This document shows positions 46,843-55,791 of a stretch of 64,000 bases of DNA, piece after piece. Within the stretch, counting starts at the first letter, position 1, and every line of letters begins with the position of its first letter. This DNA comes from Mesorhizobium mediterraneum (GTDB lineage Bacteria; Pseudomonadota; Alphaproteobacteria; Rhizobiales; Rhizobiaceae), in NCBI RefSeq assembly GCF_002284565.1, contig NZ_NPKI01000017.1, forward strand, positions 310,001 to 374,000. Reading direction: 5' to 3'. The translations under genes were made by a program, and so were the position numbers. Below the pieces are notes generated by a model. The model made no database searches. It saw only the letters and a list, made by a program, of their open reading frames with translations, and was not told the DNA's origin.

Positions 46843-47676
46843 TTAGTCTTGTTTGATGAGATTCGGCAGGTCTTTCAGGAACATCGCACGCGTCTGAGGG
46901 CCCTTGGGCGTGTCCGATCGTTTCGTGTCGACCACAAGGCGGGCAAAGACGATCTTGCGGCCATCCTTTTGCGCCCAGCCGACAAACCAGCCAAGCGAGC
47001 GGTCATCCCTCACCTTGTCGGCGTCGTTGCGAAGCCTTGTGCTCCCGGTCTTGCCCTGCACCGTCCAGCCACCTGCCTGGAAGGTCGGCAAGATCGCCTT
47101 GGTCATCGCGAAGGCCTTGTCCGAAACCGGCAGGTTGCGGTCAAGCAGCCGACGCAGGAAATTCACCTGTTCGACCGGCGAAATCTTGAGGGAAGAATTC
47201 ACCCAGGACCGGGTGAGGCTATCATTCTTGCCGGCGTTGCCAGAAACATCCGTGTTGCCGTAGTCGAATTTCGACACGTAGCCGGCAAAGCGCTCGCTGC
47301 CGAGCCGGCGGGTGATTTCCCGCGAAAACCACAGCACCGAGTCCTTCTCCCAGATCGTCGGGTCGACGGTTTTCTGGTCCCGCTTCACCGCATTGAACTC
47401 CGGCTTGTAGTCCCATGCCGGCGTGTGCTCGTCGATTAGGATTCCCGCATCATAGCCGATCAGCGACAATGGGACCTTGAAAGTCGAGGCGGGACTGAAG
47501 CGCTGATCGCAAACCCCTTGCCGATACAGCGTTTCGCCGCTTGCAGCATCCAGGATCAGCGTGCATTCAACGTCGTTCTGCGGCTCGGATTGAGCGCGGA
47601 TCGGAAAGCCCAAAAACCAGGCCAGAAGATAGAGAACCAAGGCGAAGACGAATGGACGGCGGTCTATCTGGCGCAT
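46843..47676 (-). CDS. class D (OXA-type) beta-lactamase
   Basis: A 277-residue exported serine beta-lactamase family protein. The active-site box is S64-T-F-K67 in SPASTFKVPLSLIGYDAGI, YGN is in KFDYGNTDVSG and KTGS in GWTVQGKTGSTR; WFVGWAQ follows. The second box reads SVL (EKDSVLW) instead of the usual SxV. An N-terminal hydrophobic stretch (FVFALVLYLLAWFLGFPIRA) is a signal peptide or anchor. It is isolated from transposon-like DNA, so probably an intrinsic chromosomal gene; activity on antibiotics cannot be judged from sequence. Confidence 0.9.
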   Translation of the reverse strand: MRQIDRRPFVFALVLYLLAWFLGFPIRAQSEPQNDVECTLILDAASGETLYRQGVCDQRFSPASTFKVPLSLIGYDAGILIDEHTPAWDYKPEFNAVKRDQKTVDPTIWEKDSVLWFSREITRRLGSERFAGYVSKFDYGNTDVSGNAGKNDSLTRSWVNSSLKISPVEQVNFLRRLLDRNLPVSDKAFAMTKAILPTFQAGGWTVQGKTGSTRLRNDADKVRDDRSLGWFVGWAQKDGRKIVFARLVVDTKRSDTPKGPQTRAMFLKDLPNLIKQD

Positions 47677-47811
47677 TTGGCAATCTCTCCTGAGGCAGAT
47701 CAGGAGCGGCTTAGCGAGGCGTCTTGTCTCGATTTTGTCTTAAATGCGCAAGATGCGGTCAAGCTTAGCAAATCGTAAAGATCTGCCCGATTGCCCACGC
47801 CCCTACCGCCA

Positions 47812-48183
47812 TCAGTCTTCCGGGTCACGCTTTTTTCCGATCCGCCAATACCGCCAGGGCGTGAACCAGACATAACGGCCTTCCAGCACTTCCGGCACCC
47901 GGTCGATACCATGCGTGCCGAACGGTCCGCAGCGCAGCACCCTGAAAAGCCCCATCCAGCCACCCGCCCACAGGCCGTGGCGGGCGATCGCTTCATGCGC
48001 GTATTCGGAGCAGGTTGGCAGGTGCCGGCACGAATTGCCGACAAAACCGGACAGCGTCAGTTGGTAAAAGCGCACGAGCGATGTGCCCAGCAGGCGGCCG
48101 GGCGTCTTGCGCCACGGGCCGGGCCAGTTGCGCCCGCGCTGGAGCGACCTGGCGACATGCGCATGCCCATGTTGGTCGCGCAC
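47812..48183 (-). CDS. yidD: YidD membrane protein insertion efficiency factor
   Basis: A small membrane-associated protein (123 aa) aiding YidC-dependent insertion. The hallmark is LVRFYQLTLSGFVGNSCRHLPTCSEYAHEAIARHGLWAGGWMGLFRVLRCGPFG, with its three Cys. The longest frame would give 206 residues, but only the part after GTG at 48183 aligns with YidD length, and GGAG sits six nt before that GTG. The upstream 83 codons look like read-through. The usual rpmH-rnpA neighbours are absent, a common arrangement in rhizobia. Confidence 0.9.
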   Translation of the reverse strand: MRDQHGHAHVARSLQRGRNWPGPWRKTPGRLLGTSLVRFYQLTLSGFVGNSCRHLPTCSEYAHEAIARHGLWAGGWMGLFRVLRCGPFGTHGIDRVPEVLEGRYVWFTPWRYWRIGKKRDPED

Positions 48184-48519
48184 CGCATTCTCCGCATCGC
48201 GTTTCCTTGCACGATAGATGTGGACTTCGACCCGAGAACGCAATCCCCTTCTGATCACCGCCCTGTTGTCCGCCTCAGGCGCTTGGACGGCGGGCGGGAT
48301 ACCGATCGGCCAAGATATGCAGCGAGCAGCCGCGCTCTCTTCGCAACGTCCGGCATATGGCGGCCTCGCGCCACGCGCTTGAAATGTCGCGACCCGGATG
48401 ACATCGCCAAAAATGCTCAGAAACTGGATCATGGCCGCATCTCCTTTGAGTGTTGATTTGACCCCTGCTGGCCTTCATCCTCAAACGAGTATAGTTTCCA
48501 CTTCGGATAACTTGAGATT

Positions 48520-49440
48520 ATGCAAATGAAGCGCGGGCGCCTTCCCCTGACAGCATTGAGGAGTTTCGAAGCCGCCGGCAGGCAGCTGAGCTTCAGCCGG
48601 GCGGCCGACGAACTCTTTGTATCCCAAGCGGCGATCAGCCGTCAGATCCGCGAACTCGAGCTGTTCCTGCGCCAGCCCTTGTTCGTGCGCCACCATCGCC
48701 GCGTCGAGCTTACCGACACCGGCCGGCGCTTGCTCGATCAACTCGTCAGAAGTTTCGACGCAATCGATGGGCTGCTTTCGGAAATGATGGCGACGCCGGC
48801 CCAATCCGTGGTCTGCGTCAGCGTCGAGCCTTCGCTTGCCGCATCCTGGCTTGTGCCGCGGCTCAATCGATTTCGCGAGCTGCGGCCGGATATCGACATT
48901 TCCCTCGACGTCGACCCGCGCCTGATCGAGTTCCGCAGCGATCAGGCCGAACTCGCTCTGCGCTTCAGCGCCCACAGCACGTCATGGCCGCGCAGCGAGG
49001 CGGAATGCCTTGCTTCGGTCATCTATTCGCCTGTGCTGTCGCCGGCTCTTTCCGCGGCCGGTCCGGCACTGGAAAGCCCGGCCGACCTGCGGCGCTACAC
49101 CTTGCTGCATGAAGAAAATCGGCAGAGCTGGGCTCGCTGGTTCGAGGCAGCAGGCGTAGCCGCGGATGAGATGCCGGAGCGTGGCCCGTTGCTGGCGGAC
49201 GCGTCGCTGTCGAAGCAGGCCGCCTTGCTGGGGCACGGCGTTGCGCTGGCTGACCTTCTGCTAGCCAAGGAGGAACTGGCGACCGGTGCGTTGATCAAGC
49301 CATTCGGCACCGACATAGTTTGCGGCGCCTATTGGCTGGTTGCCAGGAGCCTGCGCAACCTATCCGAACCGGCTGCGGCGTTCGCCGAATGGGTCCGGGT
49401 CGAATTTGCCGAAAGCAGGCGTTCTCTGGAGGGTATTTAG
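48520..49440 (+). CDS. LysR family transcriptional regulator (GcvA-like)
   Basis: A 306-residue regulator: N-terminal winged helix-turn-helix (LPLTALRSFEAAGRQLSFSRAADELFVSQAAISRQIRELELFL) and a C-terminal ligand-binding domain of the periplasmic-binding fold. The LxAxRxFEAAxRxxSFxxAAxEL pattern places it with GcvA/AmpR-type LysR proteins. No divergent target gene is next to it (YidD is 336 nt away), so its regulon is unclear; the beta-lactamase 0.8 kb upstream is a speculative AmpR-like target. Its TAG overlaps the convergent IscU-like stop. Confidence 0.9.
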   Translation: MQMKRGRLPLTALRSFEAAGRQLSFSRAADELFVSQAAISRQIRELELFLRQPLFVRHHRRVELTDTGRRLLDQLVRSFDAIDGLLSEMMATPAQSVVCVSVEPSLAASWLVPRLNRFRELRPDIDISLDVDPRLIEFRSDQAELALRFSAHSTSWPRSEAECLASVIYSPVLSPALSAAGPALESPADLRRYTLLHEENRQSWARWFEAAGVAADEMPERGPLLADASLSKQAALLGHGVALADLLLAKEELATGALIKPFGTDIVCGAYWLVARSLRNLSEPAAAFAEWVRVEFAESRRSLEGI

Positions 49441-49883
49441 GCTGCCTGTTCGGCGCGCTTCTTCTCGATCTGGCCGATCGCGTCGACCACGGCATCGAAG
49501 GTAAGCATGGTCGAGGCATGGCGGGCCTTATAGTCGCGCACCGGTTCGAGATATCTCAGGTCGGCGAAGCGGCCTTCGGGCGGCGCGCCGTTTTCCTTCA
49601 GCATCTTCAGCATCGTCTCGCGAACGCTGCGCAATTCATCCGCGCTGGCGCCGACGACATGCTGCGCCATGATCGAGGACGACGCCTGGCCAAGCGCGCA
49701 GGCTTTGACGTCATGGGCGAAATCGGTGACAACGCCGTCATCCATCTTCAGATCGACGGTCACGGTCGAGCCGCACAGCTTGGAATGCGCGCGCGCAGTT
49801 GCATCGGGACGGTCGAGCCGGCCGATCCGCGCGATATTCCCGGCAAATCCCAGAATTTTCGCATTGTAGACGTCGTCGATCAT
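49437..49883 (-). CDS. IscU/NifU-N-like iron-sulfur scaffold homologue, ligand residues altered
   Basis: A 148-residue protein of the IscU/SufU family (MIDDVYNAKILGFAGNIARIGRLDRPDATARAHSKLCGSTV...). Two of the three cluster Cys are present (KLCGS and KACALGQASSS); the Asp after the first Cys is Ser, and the third Cys, normally HC(S/A), is Ala in ARHASTMLTF. It may therefore not build clusters alone. Start at 49883; an upstream ATG at 49907 adds eight residues. It is next to folE on the opposite strand. Confidence 0.85.
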   Translation of the reverse strand: MIDDVYNAKILGFAGNIARIGRLDRPDATARAHSKLCGSTVTVDLKMDDGVVTDFAHDVKACALGQASSSIMAQHVVGASADELRSVRETMLKMLKENGAPPEGRFADLRYLEPVRDYKARHASTMLTFDAVVDAIGQIEKKRAEQAA

Positions 49884-49957
49884 ATTTTTCCAATCCGTCG
49901 CCGCCAAGCGAACAGCGATTGCCGCTGGCGGTCTTCCTTTCGCTCGGCACGATCATA

Positions 49958-49963
49958 TATAAT
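49958..49963 (+). promoter_or_regulatory. TATAAT -10 box in the folE leader region
   Basis: A perfect TATAAT (49958-49963) in the 240-nt gap before folE; the -35 at 17-nt spacing is poor (TCCTTT). It would give a 5' leader of about 155 nt. Confidence 0.35.
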
Positions 49964-50125
49964 GCTGGTAGTCGGGTATGGACAAGGTAACCAAACGACC
50001 TCGTCCTTGCTCAAATCAAGTTCACGCCGCTTACGGGCTGGAAACAGGGCACGTTTCTAACACCCGAAAGGTCGTGGTCCGTTCAACTCGTTCCTCCTGA
50101 GAGGGGAACTACGGGAGACGCCTTT

Positions 50126-50761
50126 ATGGATGCCGTCATCAAGAAATTCATGCCCCCCTCCGCCTATCTGGAAAAGCCGGTCACCGATCGGCCGAGCGAA
50201 GCCGAAGCCGAGGCCGCGGTTCGCACGCTGTTGCGCTGGACCGGCGACAATCCGGACCGGGAGGGCCTGGTCGACACGCCAAAGCGTGTGGTGAAGGCCT
50301 ATCGCGAAATGTTCGGCGGCTACGACAAGTGCCCGGCCGAGGAACTCGGCCGCACCTTCGAGGAAGTCGCCGGCTATGACGACCTTGTCCTCGTCAAGGA
50401 TATAACATTCCATTCGCATTGCGAGCACCACATGGTGCCGATCATCGGCAAGGCGCATGTCGGCTATTTGCCGGACGGCAAGGTTGTCGGCCTGTCCAAG
50501 ATCGCGCGCGTCGTCGATATCTTCGCCCAGCGCCTGCAGACCCAGGAAGCGATGACCGCACAGATTGCCGGCGTCATCCAGGATGTGCTCAATCCGCGCG
50601 GCGTCGCCGTCATGCTCGAAGCCGAGCATATGTGCATGGCCATGCGCGGCATCCGCAAGGAGGGCTCCACGACGCTGACCTCGACCTTCACCGGTGTCTT
50701 CAAGGACACGCCCGAGGAACAGGTCCGTTTCGTCACCATGGTGCGTGGCGGCAGGGGCTGA
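50126..50761 (+). CDS. folE: GTP cyclohydrolase I
   Basis: First step of folate/pterin synthesis, GTP to 7,8-dihydroneopterin triphosphate. 211 residues; zinc ligands in [11 protein letters not shown] and EHMCMAMRG, the substrate loop [34 protein letters not shown], and the terminal [12 protein letters not shown]...FVTMVRGG. The ATG at 50126 has GGGAGACGCC upstream. It is followed by a family A repeat, a 20-bp hairpin and hisI in the same direction. Confidence 0.97.
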   Translation: MDAVIKKFMPPSAYLEKPVTDRPSEAEAEAAVRTLLRWTGDNPDREGLVDTPKRVVKAYREMFGGYDKCPAEELGRTFEEVAGYDDLVLVKDITFHSHCEHHMVPIIGKAHVGYLPDGKVVGLSKIARVVDIFAQRLQTQEAMTAQIAGVIQDVLNPRGVAVMLEAEHMCMAMRGIRKEGSTTLTSTFTGVFKDTPEEQVRFVTMVRGGRG

Positions 50762-50779
50762 AGACCCCCGCGGTCGCTA

Positions 50780-50826
50780 GCCATGATACCGAAAAGTGGG
50801 AACCGGTTCTCGGACAGGATCATGGC
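50780..50826. repeat. short copy of dispersed palindromic repeat, family A
   Basis: GCCATGATACCGAAAAGTGG ... CGGACAGGATCATGGC between folE and hisI. The inverted ends match the family; the internal GGTCAGCGCAGC block is missing, as in many shortened copies. Confidence 0.75.
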
Positions 50827-50839
50827 CAAACAACAAGAC

Positions 50840-50882
50840 AGAGCCTCGCCCATTCCGATCCTATCGGAATGGGCGAGGCTCT
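50840..50882. repeat. 20-bp perfect hairpin immediately before hisI
   Basis: AGAGCCTCGCCCATTCCGAT (50840-50859) is perfectly complementary to 50863-50882, with the 3-nt loop CCT. It ends 15 nt before the hisI ATG and only a few nt before AAGG, with no T-run. Stability is extreme for an intergenic sequence. Confidence 0.9.
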
Positions 50883-50897
50883 GAACAAGGACCGGCG

Positions 50898-51368
50898 ATG
50901 TCGGCAGTGGAATTTCCGAAAGCTCCATCAGACAAGAAGGCACTGGAAGAAAGCACGGTCTTTTCGCCGCGCTTCGATGCCAGCGGCCTCGTCACCGTCG
51001 TCGTTACGGATGCCGAAGACGGAATGCTGCTGATGGTCGCGCATATGAACACCGAAGCGCTGGCGCTGACGCTGGAAACCGGCATCGCTCATTACTGGTC
51101 GCGCTCGCGCAGCGCTCTGTGGAAGAAGGGCGAAACGTCCGGGAACGTCCAGACCGTCGTCGAGATGCTCACGGATTGTGACCAGGATGCCATATGGTTG
51201 CGCGTCAAAGTGATGGGCCACGACGCAACCTGCCACACCGGCCGGCGTTCTTGCTTCTATCGGACGGTGGGACTGATCGACGGCAAGGGGACGCTTGCCA
51301 GCGACGGCAGCAAGCCGCTGTTCGATGCGGAAGAAATGTATCGAAAGCCCCGTGAACCATCCAAATGA
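50898..51368 (+). CDS. hisI: phosphoribosyl-AMP cyclohydrolase
   Basis: Third step of histidine synthesis, opening the adenine ring of PR-AMP. 156 residues, HisI only (no HisE domain). Motifs: [49 protein letters not shown], the metal site [12 protein letters not shown] and [11 protein letters not shown]. The start at 50898 follows AAGGACCGGCG. It is separated from other his genes; a strong hairpin precedes it and may set its expression. Confidence 0.95.
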   Translation: MSAVEFPKAPSDKKALEESTVFSPRFDASGLVTVVVTDAEDGMLLMVAHMNTEALALTLETGIAHYWSRSRSALWKKGETSGNVQTVVEMLTDCDQDAIWLRVKVMGHDATCHTGRRSCFYRTVGLIDGKGTLASDGSKPLFDAEEMYRKPREPSK

Positions 51369-51452
51369 ACCATTCGCCGGCCTGCAACCACGTATATTCA
51401 TGATTTCGATACTGCCAGCCTCTATGTTGGCAGTCGGACAAGGGAGATTGTG

Positions 51453-52421
51453 ATGCTCGAATGGGCGTCATCGCGCAACCGACTGGACGTTCGAGAGGCC
51501 AATGGCCTGTCATCGTCCGCCGGCGCATCCGAAACGAGCCCCGCCAAGAAAACAGGCATTTCGCTGGCATTGGGCGGCGGCTGCGCGCGCGGCTGGGCTC
51601 ATATCGGCGTGCTGCGCGCGCTTGACGAAGCCGGCATCGAAGTGTCGATGATCGCCGGCACCTCGATCGGCGCGCTGGTCGGCGGCTGCTATCTTGCCGG
51701 CAAGCTGGATGAGCTGGAAGAATTCGCCAGAAGCCTGACCAAGCGGCGCATTTTTGGTCTTCTCGATCTCAATCTGCGCGGCAGCGGCCTGTTCGGCGGC
51801 ATGAAGCTCGACGCACGGCTGCGCGAGCATATGGCCGGCATCCGGTTCGAGGATCTGCCCAAGCCTTTCGTCTGCGTCACCTCGGAGATCCGCACCGGCC
51901 ATGAAATCTGGCTGTCGGGCGGCTCGCTGATCACCGCCATGCGCGCCTCATATGCACTGCCCGGTGTGTTCGAACCGGTCACTTGCAATGGCCGCGTGCT
52001 GGTCGACGGCGCGCTGGTCAATCCAGTGCCGGTCTCGGTCTGCCGCGCCTACGAGCAGCCGCTCGTGGTCGCGGTGAACCTTCACTACGATCTGTTCGGC
52101 CGCGCCGCCGTCATCAAGCACAGCGCCGGCGAACTGGTCGTCGAAAAGGATGCGCCAAGGCCCGGCCTGTTTGACGCAGGGCACCAGTACCAAACACGGC
52201 TCGGCATCACCGGCGTCATGGTCGAGGCCTTCAACATCATCCAGGACCGCATTTCGCGTGCGCGACTTGCCGGCGACCCGCCCGATATGTCGCTGCAGCC
52301 TAAGCTCAGCCATATCGGCCTGACCGAATTCCACCGCGCCGACGAGGCGATCCGCATCGGCTATCAGGTTACGATGGCACAGATCAGCGAGTTGACCCGG
52401 CTACAGACGGTTCTGGCCTAG
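51453..52421 (+). CDS. patatin-like phospholipase
   Basis: A 322-residue lipid acyl hydrolase of the bacterial patatin family (RssA-like). Oxyanion loop LALGGGCARGWAHIGVLRAL, nucleophile GTSIGALVGG, and catalytic Asp in LVDGALVNPVP. No signal peptide is seen, so cytosolic or peripheral to the membrane. The ATG at 51453 (with GTG 3 nt earlier) follows AGGGAGATT. The middle region DIxLxLRGSGLFGG is usual for the RssA branch. Confidence 0.9.
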   Translation: MLEWASSRNRLDVREANGLSSSAGASETSPAKKTGISLALGGGCARGWAHIGVLRALDEAGIEVSMIAGTSIGALVGGCYLAGKLDELEEFARSLTKRRIFGLLDLNLRGSGLFGGMKLDARLREHMAGIRFEDLPKPFVCVTSEIRTGHEIWLSGGSLITAMRASYALPGVFEPVTCNGRVLVDGALVNPVPVSVCRAYEQPLVVAVNLHYDLFGRAAVIKHSAGELVVEKDAPRPGLFDAGHQYQTRLGITGVMVEAFNIIQDRISRARLAGDPPDMSLQPKLSHIGLTEFHRADEAIRIGYQVTMAQISELTRLQTVLA

Positions 52422-52820
52422 CTCGTCGGCATAGGTGTTTGGCAGGTTGCAGGCTGTTGGCAGGCAGGATTTTCGCCGTTCGTCTGGGTCGACTATCGCC
52501 GACATTGGAGATTGGCCGAAGCCTTCCCAACTTCGTCATCCCAGGGCGAAGCAGGAGCGAAGCTCCGTCGCGGAGACCCTGGGATCCATGCCGTAACGCT
52601 AGTCAAAGAGTACAGCGGAGCAGAATTCTGCGCAGTGGCGGCGTTCCAATGTCATGGCATGGATCCTGGGGTCTGCGCCGCGTCGCTTCGCTCCTTGCTC
52701 CGCCCCAGGATGACGAAGCGATGGGCGTTTCGGCTAATCTCCAAGGCATGCGATCGCCAATACAAGCACGTCCGGCCTGTCAAAACTTCTGCGCTAAGGA
52801 CCTAAGTCGGCTCACAACGC
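52422..52820. other. intergenic gap filled by a large inverted repeat
   Basis: A 400-nt gap between the patatin gene and recJ, whose 3' ends face each other. About 190 nt of it is the family C inverted repeat (52531-52719). The remainder shows no gene-like frame. Confidence 0.7.
52531..52719. repeat. large dispersed inverted repeat, family C
   Basis: The left arm begins CTTCGTCATCCCAGGGCGAA and continues GCAGGAGCGAAG ... GGAGACCCTGGGATCCATGCC; the right arm reads CATGGATCCTGGGGTCTGCG ... CGCTTCGCTCCTTGCTCCGC and ends CCCCAGGATGACGAAG. The arms of about 60 nt are inverted copies with a few substitutions. This matches a class of large intergenic palindromes seen in rhizobial genomes; it has no coding capacity. 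Confidence 0.8.
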
Positions 52821-54605
52821 TCAGGCGCGTGCCGCATCGACGATGCGGAACTGCACCGTGCGGTTGCCGTTCCAGTGATTGCCCGACAGCGAACCGGCGA
52901 CATGCACCGGCTTGCCCCTGTTCTTGAACAAGAATTCGCCGAGCGCCGTATCGACGGCGCGAAAGGCGATCGCCTGGATGCGGCCGCCGCTTTCCGACTG
53001 CAACTCGGCGCGGATGTGATTGGTGCCGACCGGCCTTGCATCGGCAAGGCGATGGCGCGGCAGCGCGAAGATCGGCGCGACATGCCCGGCGCCGAACGGG
53101 CCGGCTTTCTCCAATGCATCGAGCAGGCCGAGCGTTGCACCCTCGGCGGCCAGCGCACCGTCGATCGCCAAGCTTTCCTCACCTTGCAGCCGGAACACGT
53201 CGGCCGCCGCTCGTTCCTCGAAGAAGGCCCGGAGCGCGCCAAGTTTCGCCCGCTCCACCGTGATGCCGGCCGCCATGCCATGGCCGCCGCCTTTGACGAT
53301 CAGCCCGGCAATGGCCGCCTCGCGCACCAACCGGCCAAGGTCGAAACCCGACACCGAACGGCCTGAACCCGTGCCGACGCCGTTGGCGTTGAAGGCGATG
53401 GCGAAGGCGGGCCGGCGCGCATGGTCCTTGAGCCGCGAGGCCAGCAGGCCGACGATGCCCGGATGCCAATTGGAGCTGGCGGTGACGACGATGGCCGGCC
53501 CATTGCCGCCGGCAAGCTCGGCATCGGCCTCCACGCGTGCCGCGGCCAGCATTTCCAGCTCCATCTGCTGCCGTTCCTGATTGAGCCGGTCCAGCGTCTC
53601 CGCAATGGTGCGGGCCTCGACGGGATCGTCGGTGGCGAGCAGGCGGCTGCCGAGCGCTGCATCGCCGATGCGCCCGCCGGCATTGATGCGCGGGCCGATC
53701 AGATAGGCCAGATGGAAGGTGCTGACCGGCTCGCCGATGCGCGAGACCCGCGCCAGCGCCGCCAGTCCTTCGTTCCTCTGCTGGCGCGCCATCTGCAGCC
53801 CTTTGACCACGAAAGCGCGGTTGACGCCGGTCAGCGGCACCACGTCGCAAACGGTCGCCAGCGCCACGAGGTCGAGCAAGCCAAGCAGATCCGGCGGTGC
53901 GGCATCCGGCAGCCGGTCGCGCAGGATCTTCGCCGTCTGCACCAGAGCCAGGAAGACGACGCCGGCGGCACAAAGATGGCCCTGCCCCGAAAGGTCGTCC
54001 TCGCGATTGGGATTGACAACCGCTACCGCCGCCGGCAACGGGCCGCCTAGCTGGTGATGGTCGAGCACCACGACATCGGCGCCGGCAGCCTTCGCCGCGT
54101 CGATGGAAACGGCGCTATTGGTGCCGCAATCGACGGTGACGATCAGCGTCGCGCCGCGCGAGACGAGCTCGCGCATGGCTTCCGGATTGGGGCCGTACCC
54201 CTCGAAGATGCGGTCCGGGATGTAGATCTCCGATGGCACCGAGAAATGTGTGAGAAACCGCTTGAGCAGCGCCGAGGAGGCCGCGCCATCGACATCGTAA
54301 TCGCCGAAGATCGCCACCCTTTCCCTTGCAACGATTGCCGCGGCGATCCGGGCGGCGGCCTTGTCCATGTCGGTCAGCGACGCCGGGTTCGGCAAAAGGT
54401 CGCGGATGGTCGGATCAAGGAACCGCTCGGTCTGCTCGGCGGTCACGCCGCGTCCGGCAAGGACGCGCGCGACGATGTCCGGCACGCCATAGCCTTGCGC
54501 TATGGCAAGCGCGGTCATGTCCTGCCGCTCGGTCAGCCGGTGTTCCCAGGAAACACCAGTGGCCGACTGCCTTACATCGAGGAAGATACGGTTTTCGCCC
54601 GTCAT
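52821..54605 (-). CDS. recJ: single-stranded-DNA-specific exonuclease RecJ
   Basis: A 5'-3' single-strand exonuclease of recombination and mismatch repair, 594 residues. DHH motifs: VAIFGDYDVDGAASSALLKRF, VTVDCGTNS and VVVLDHHQLGG; DHHA1 region with VKGGGHGMAAGITV; C-terminal OB domain (PVHVAGSLSGNHWNGNRTVQFRIVDAAR). I chose the start at 54605 (MTGENRIFLDVRQSATG) because it aligns with the family N-terminus; an ATG 33 nt upstream is the alternative. Same direction as glpX-hom, gap 61 nt. Confidence 0.94.
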   Translation of the reverse strand: MTGENRIFLDVRQSATGVSWEHRLTERQDMTALAIAQGYGVPDIVARVLAGRGVTAEQTERFLDPTIRDLLPNPASLTDMDKAAARIAAAIVARERVAIFGDYDVDGAASSALLKRFLTHFSVPSEIYIPDRIFEGYGPNPEAMRELVSRGATLIVTVDCGTNSAVSIDAAKAAGADVVVLDHHQLGGPLPAAVAVVNPNREDDLSGQGHLCAAGVVFLALVQTAKILRDRLPDAAPPDLLGLLDLVALATVCDVVPLTGVNRAFVVKGLQMARQQRNEGLAALARVSRIGEPVSTFHLAYLIGPRINAGGRIGDAALGSRLLATDDPVEARTIAETLDRLNQERQQMELEMLAAARVEADAELAGGNGPAIVVTASSNWHPGIVGLLASRLKDHARRPAFAIAFNANGVGTGSGRSVSGFDLGRLVREAAIAGLIVKGGGHGMAAGITVERAKLGALRAFFEERAAADVFRLQGEESLAIDGALAAEGATLGLLDALEKAGPFGAGHVAPIFALPRHRLADARPVGTNHIRAELQSESGGRIQAIAFRAVDTALGEFLFKNRGKPVHVAGSLSGNHWNGNRTVQFRIVDAARA

Positions 54606-54666
54606 GCGACGCGCCGTCTGCGGATTGTCATTTCTCACAATATGCGACGGCTAGCCGAGTCGGGAA

Positions 54667-55650
54667 TCAAAACTTTTCCAGATCCTGGTGCCTTGCTTTG
54701 ATCTCGCGCACGGTTCGTGACGACGAGCGCAGCACGATCGTATGCGTGGTGATGGAATTGCGGCCGAACTTGACGCCGGCCAGCATGTTGCCGTCGGTCA
54801 CGCCGGTTGCGGCGAACAGCACATCGCCGCGCGCCATGTCTTGTGTGCGATAAACCCGCTTCGGGTCGGAAATGCCCATCTTGGCCGCGCGCTCCACCTT
54901 TTGCGGCGTGTCGAGGATCAGCCTTCCCAGAATCTGGCCGCCGGTGCAGCGCAACGCTGCCGCTGCCAGAACGTCCTCCGGCGCGCCGCCGGTGCCGAGA
55001 TAGATGTCGATGCCGGTTTCATCCGGATCGGTGGTATGGATGACGCCGGCGACGTCACCATCGCCGATCAGCCGGATCGCAGCGCCCGTGGCGCGCACCG
55101 CTTCGATCAGCGCGCCATGGCGCGGCCGGTCGAGGATGCAGGCGGTGATCTCCGACACCGCCACGCCCTTGGCCCTGGCCAGGCTCGCGATGTTTTCGGC
55201 CGGCGAGGCATCGATGTCGATGACACCGTTCGCATATCCCGGGCCAACGGCGATCTTGTCCATATAGACGTCGGGCGCGAACAGGAGGCTGCCCTTTTCC
55301 GCAATGGCAATGACGGCCAGCGCATTGGGCAGGTTCTTGGCGCAGATCGTCGTGCCTTCGAGCGGATCGAGGGCGATATCGACCGCCGGGCCTTTGCCGG
55401 AGCCGACCTCTTCGCCGATGTAGAGCATCGGGGCCTCGTCGCGCTCGCCCTCGCCGATCACCACGGTGCCGTTGATGGCGAGACGGTTGAGTTCCTCGCG
55501 CATCGCGTCGACTGCGGCCTGGTCGGCGGCCTTTTCGTCGCCGCGTCCGCGCAGCCTGGCCGCCGCAACCGCGGCGCGTTCGGTGACACGCACCAGTTCC
55601 ATGGTGAGTATCCGGTCAAGGCCGGCGACGATGTTCTGGGCAACATTCAT
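54667..55650 (-). CDS. glpX: class II fructose-1,6-bisphosphatase
   Basis: A 327-residue GlpX-type, metal- and lithium-sensitive phosphatase of gluconeogenesis and the Calvin cycle. Motifs: LDRILTMELVRVTERAAVAAARLRGRGDEKAADQAAVDAMR, GTVVIGEGERDEAPMLYIGEEVG, VDIALDPLEGTTICAKN and GTGGAPEDVLAAAALRCTGG. Complete. It lies between hom and recJ on the same strand, the arrangement hom-glpX-recJ known from rhizobia. Confidence 0.95.
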   Translation of the reverse strand: MNVAQNIVAGLDRILTMELVRVTERAAVAAARLRGRGDEKAADQAAVDAMREELNRLAINGTVVIGEGERDEAPMLYIGEEVGSGKGPAVDIALDPLEGTTICAKNLPNALAVIAIAEKGSLLFAPDVYMDKIAVGPGYANGVIDIDASPAENIASLARAKGVAVSEITACILDRPRHGALIEAVRATGAAIRLIGDGDVAGVIHTTDPDETGIDIYLGTGGAPEDVLAAAALRCTGGQILGRLILDTPQKVERAAKMGISDPKRVYRTQDMARGDVLFAATGVTDGNMLAGVKFGRNSITTHTIVLRSSSRTVREIKARHQDLEKF

Positions 55651-55791
55651 CGGTGGACAATCCTCGTTGGTACATTGCCTCCCGCCAGAGGCGCGCTGGT
55701 TGTGTCAAAGCTCCATGACAACAGCAAGACCTGAGCGGGTCTTTATTGAAAACACAACGATATCAATCGATTGAAAGGAAAGCGTAAATCT

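Noticed and set aside
48184..48432. 83-residue N-terminal extension of YidD
   Set aside because: It is compositionally non-coding (Arg/Ala-rich); a GTG with GGAG gives the normal YidD length.
50810..50826. GGAAC of the family A repeat as ECF/LexA site
   Set aside because: It is part of the repeat consensus; no CGTT at 16-17 nt and no second GAAC at N7.
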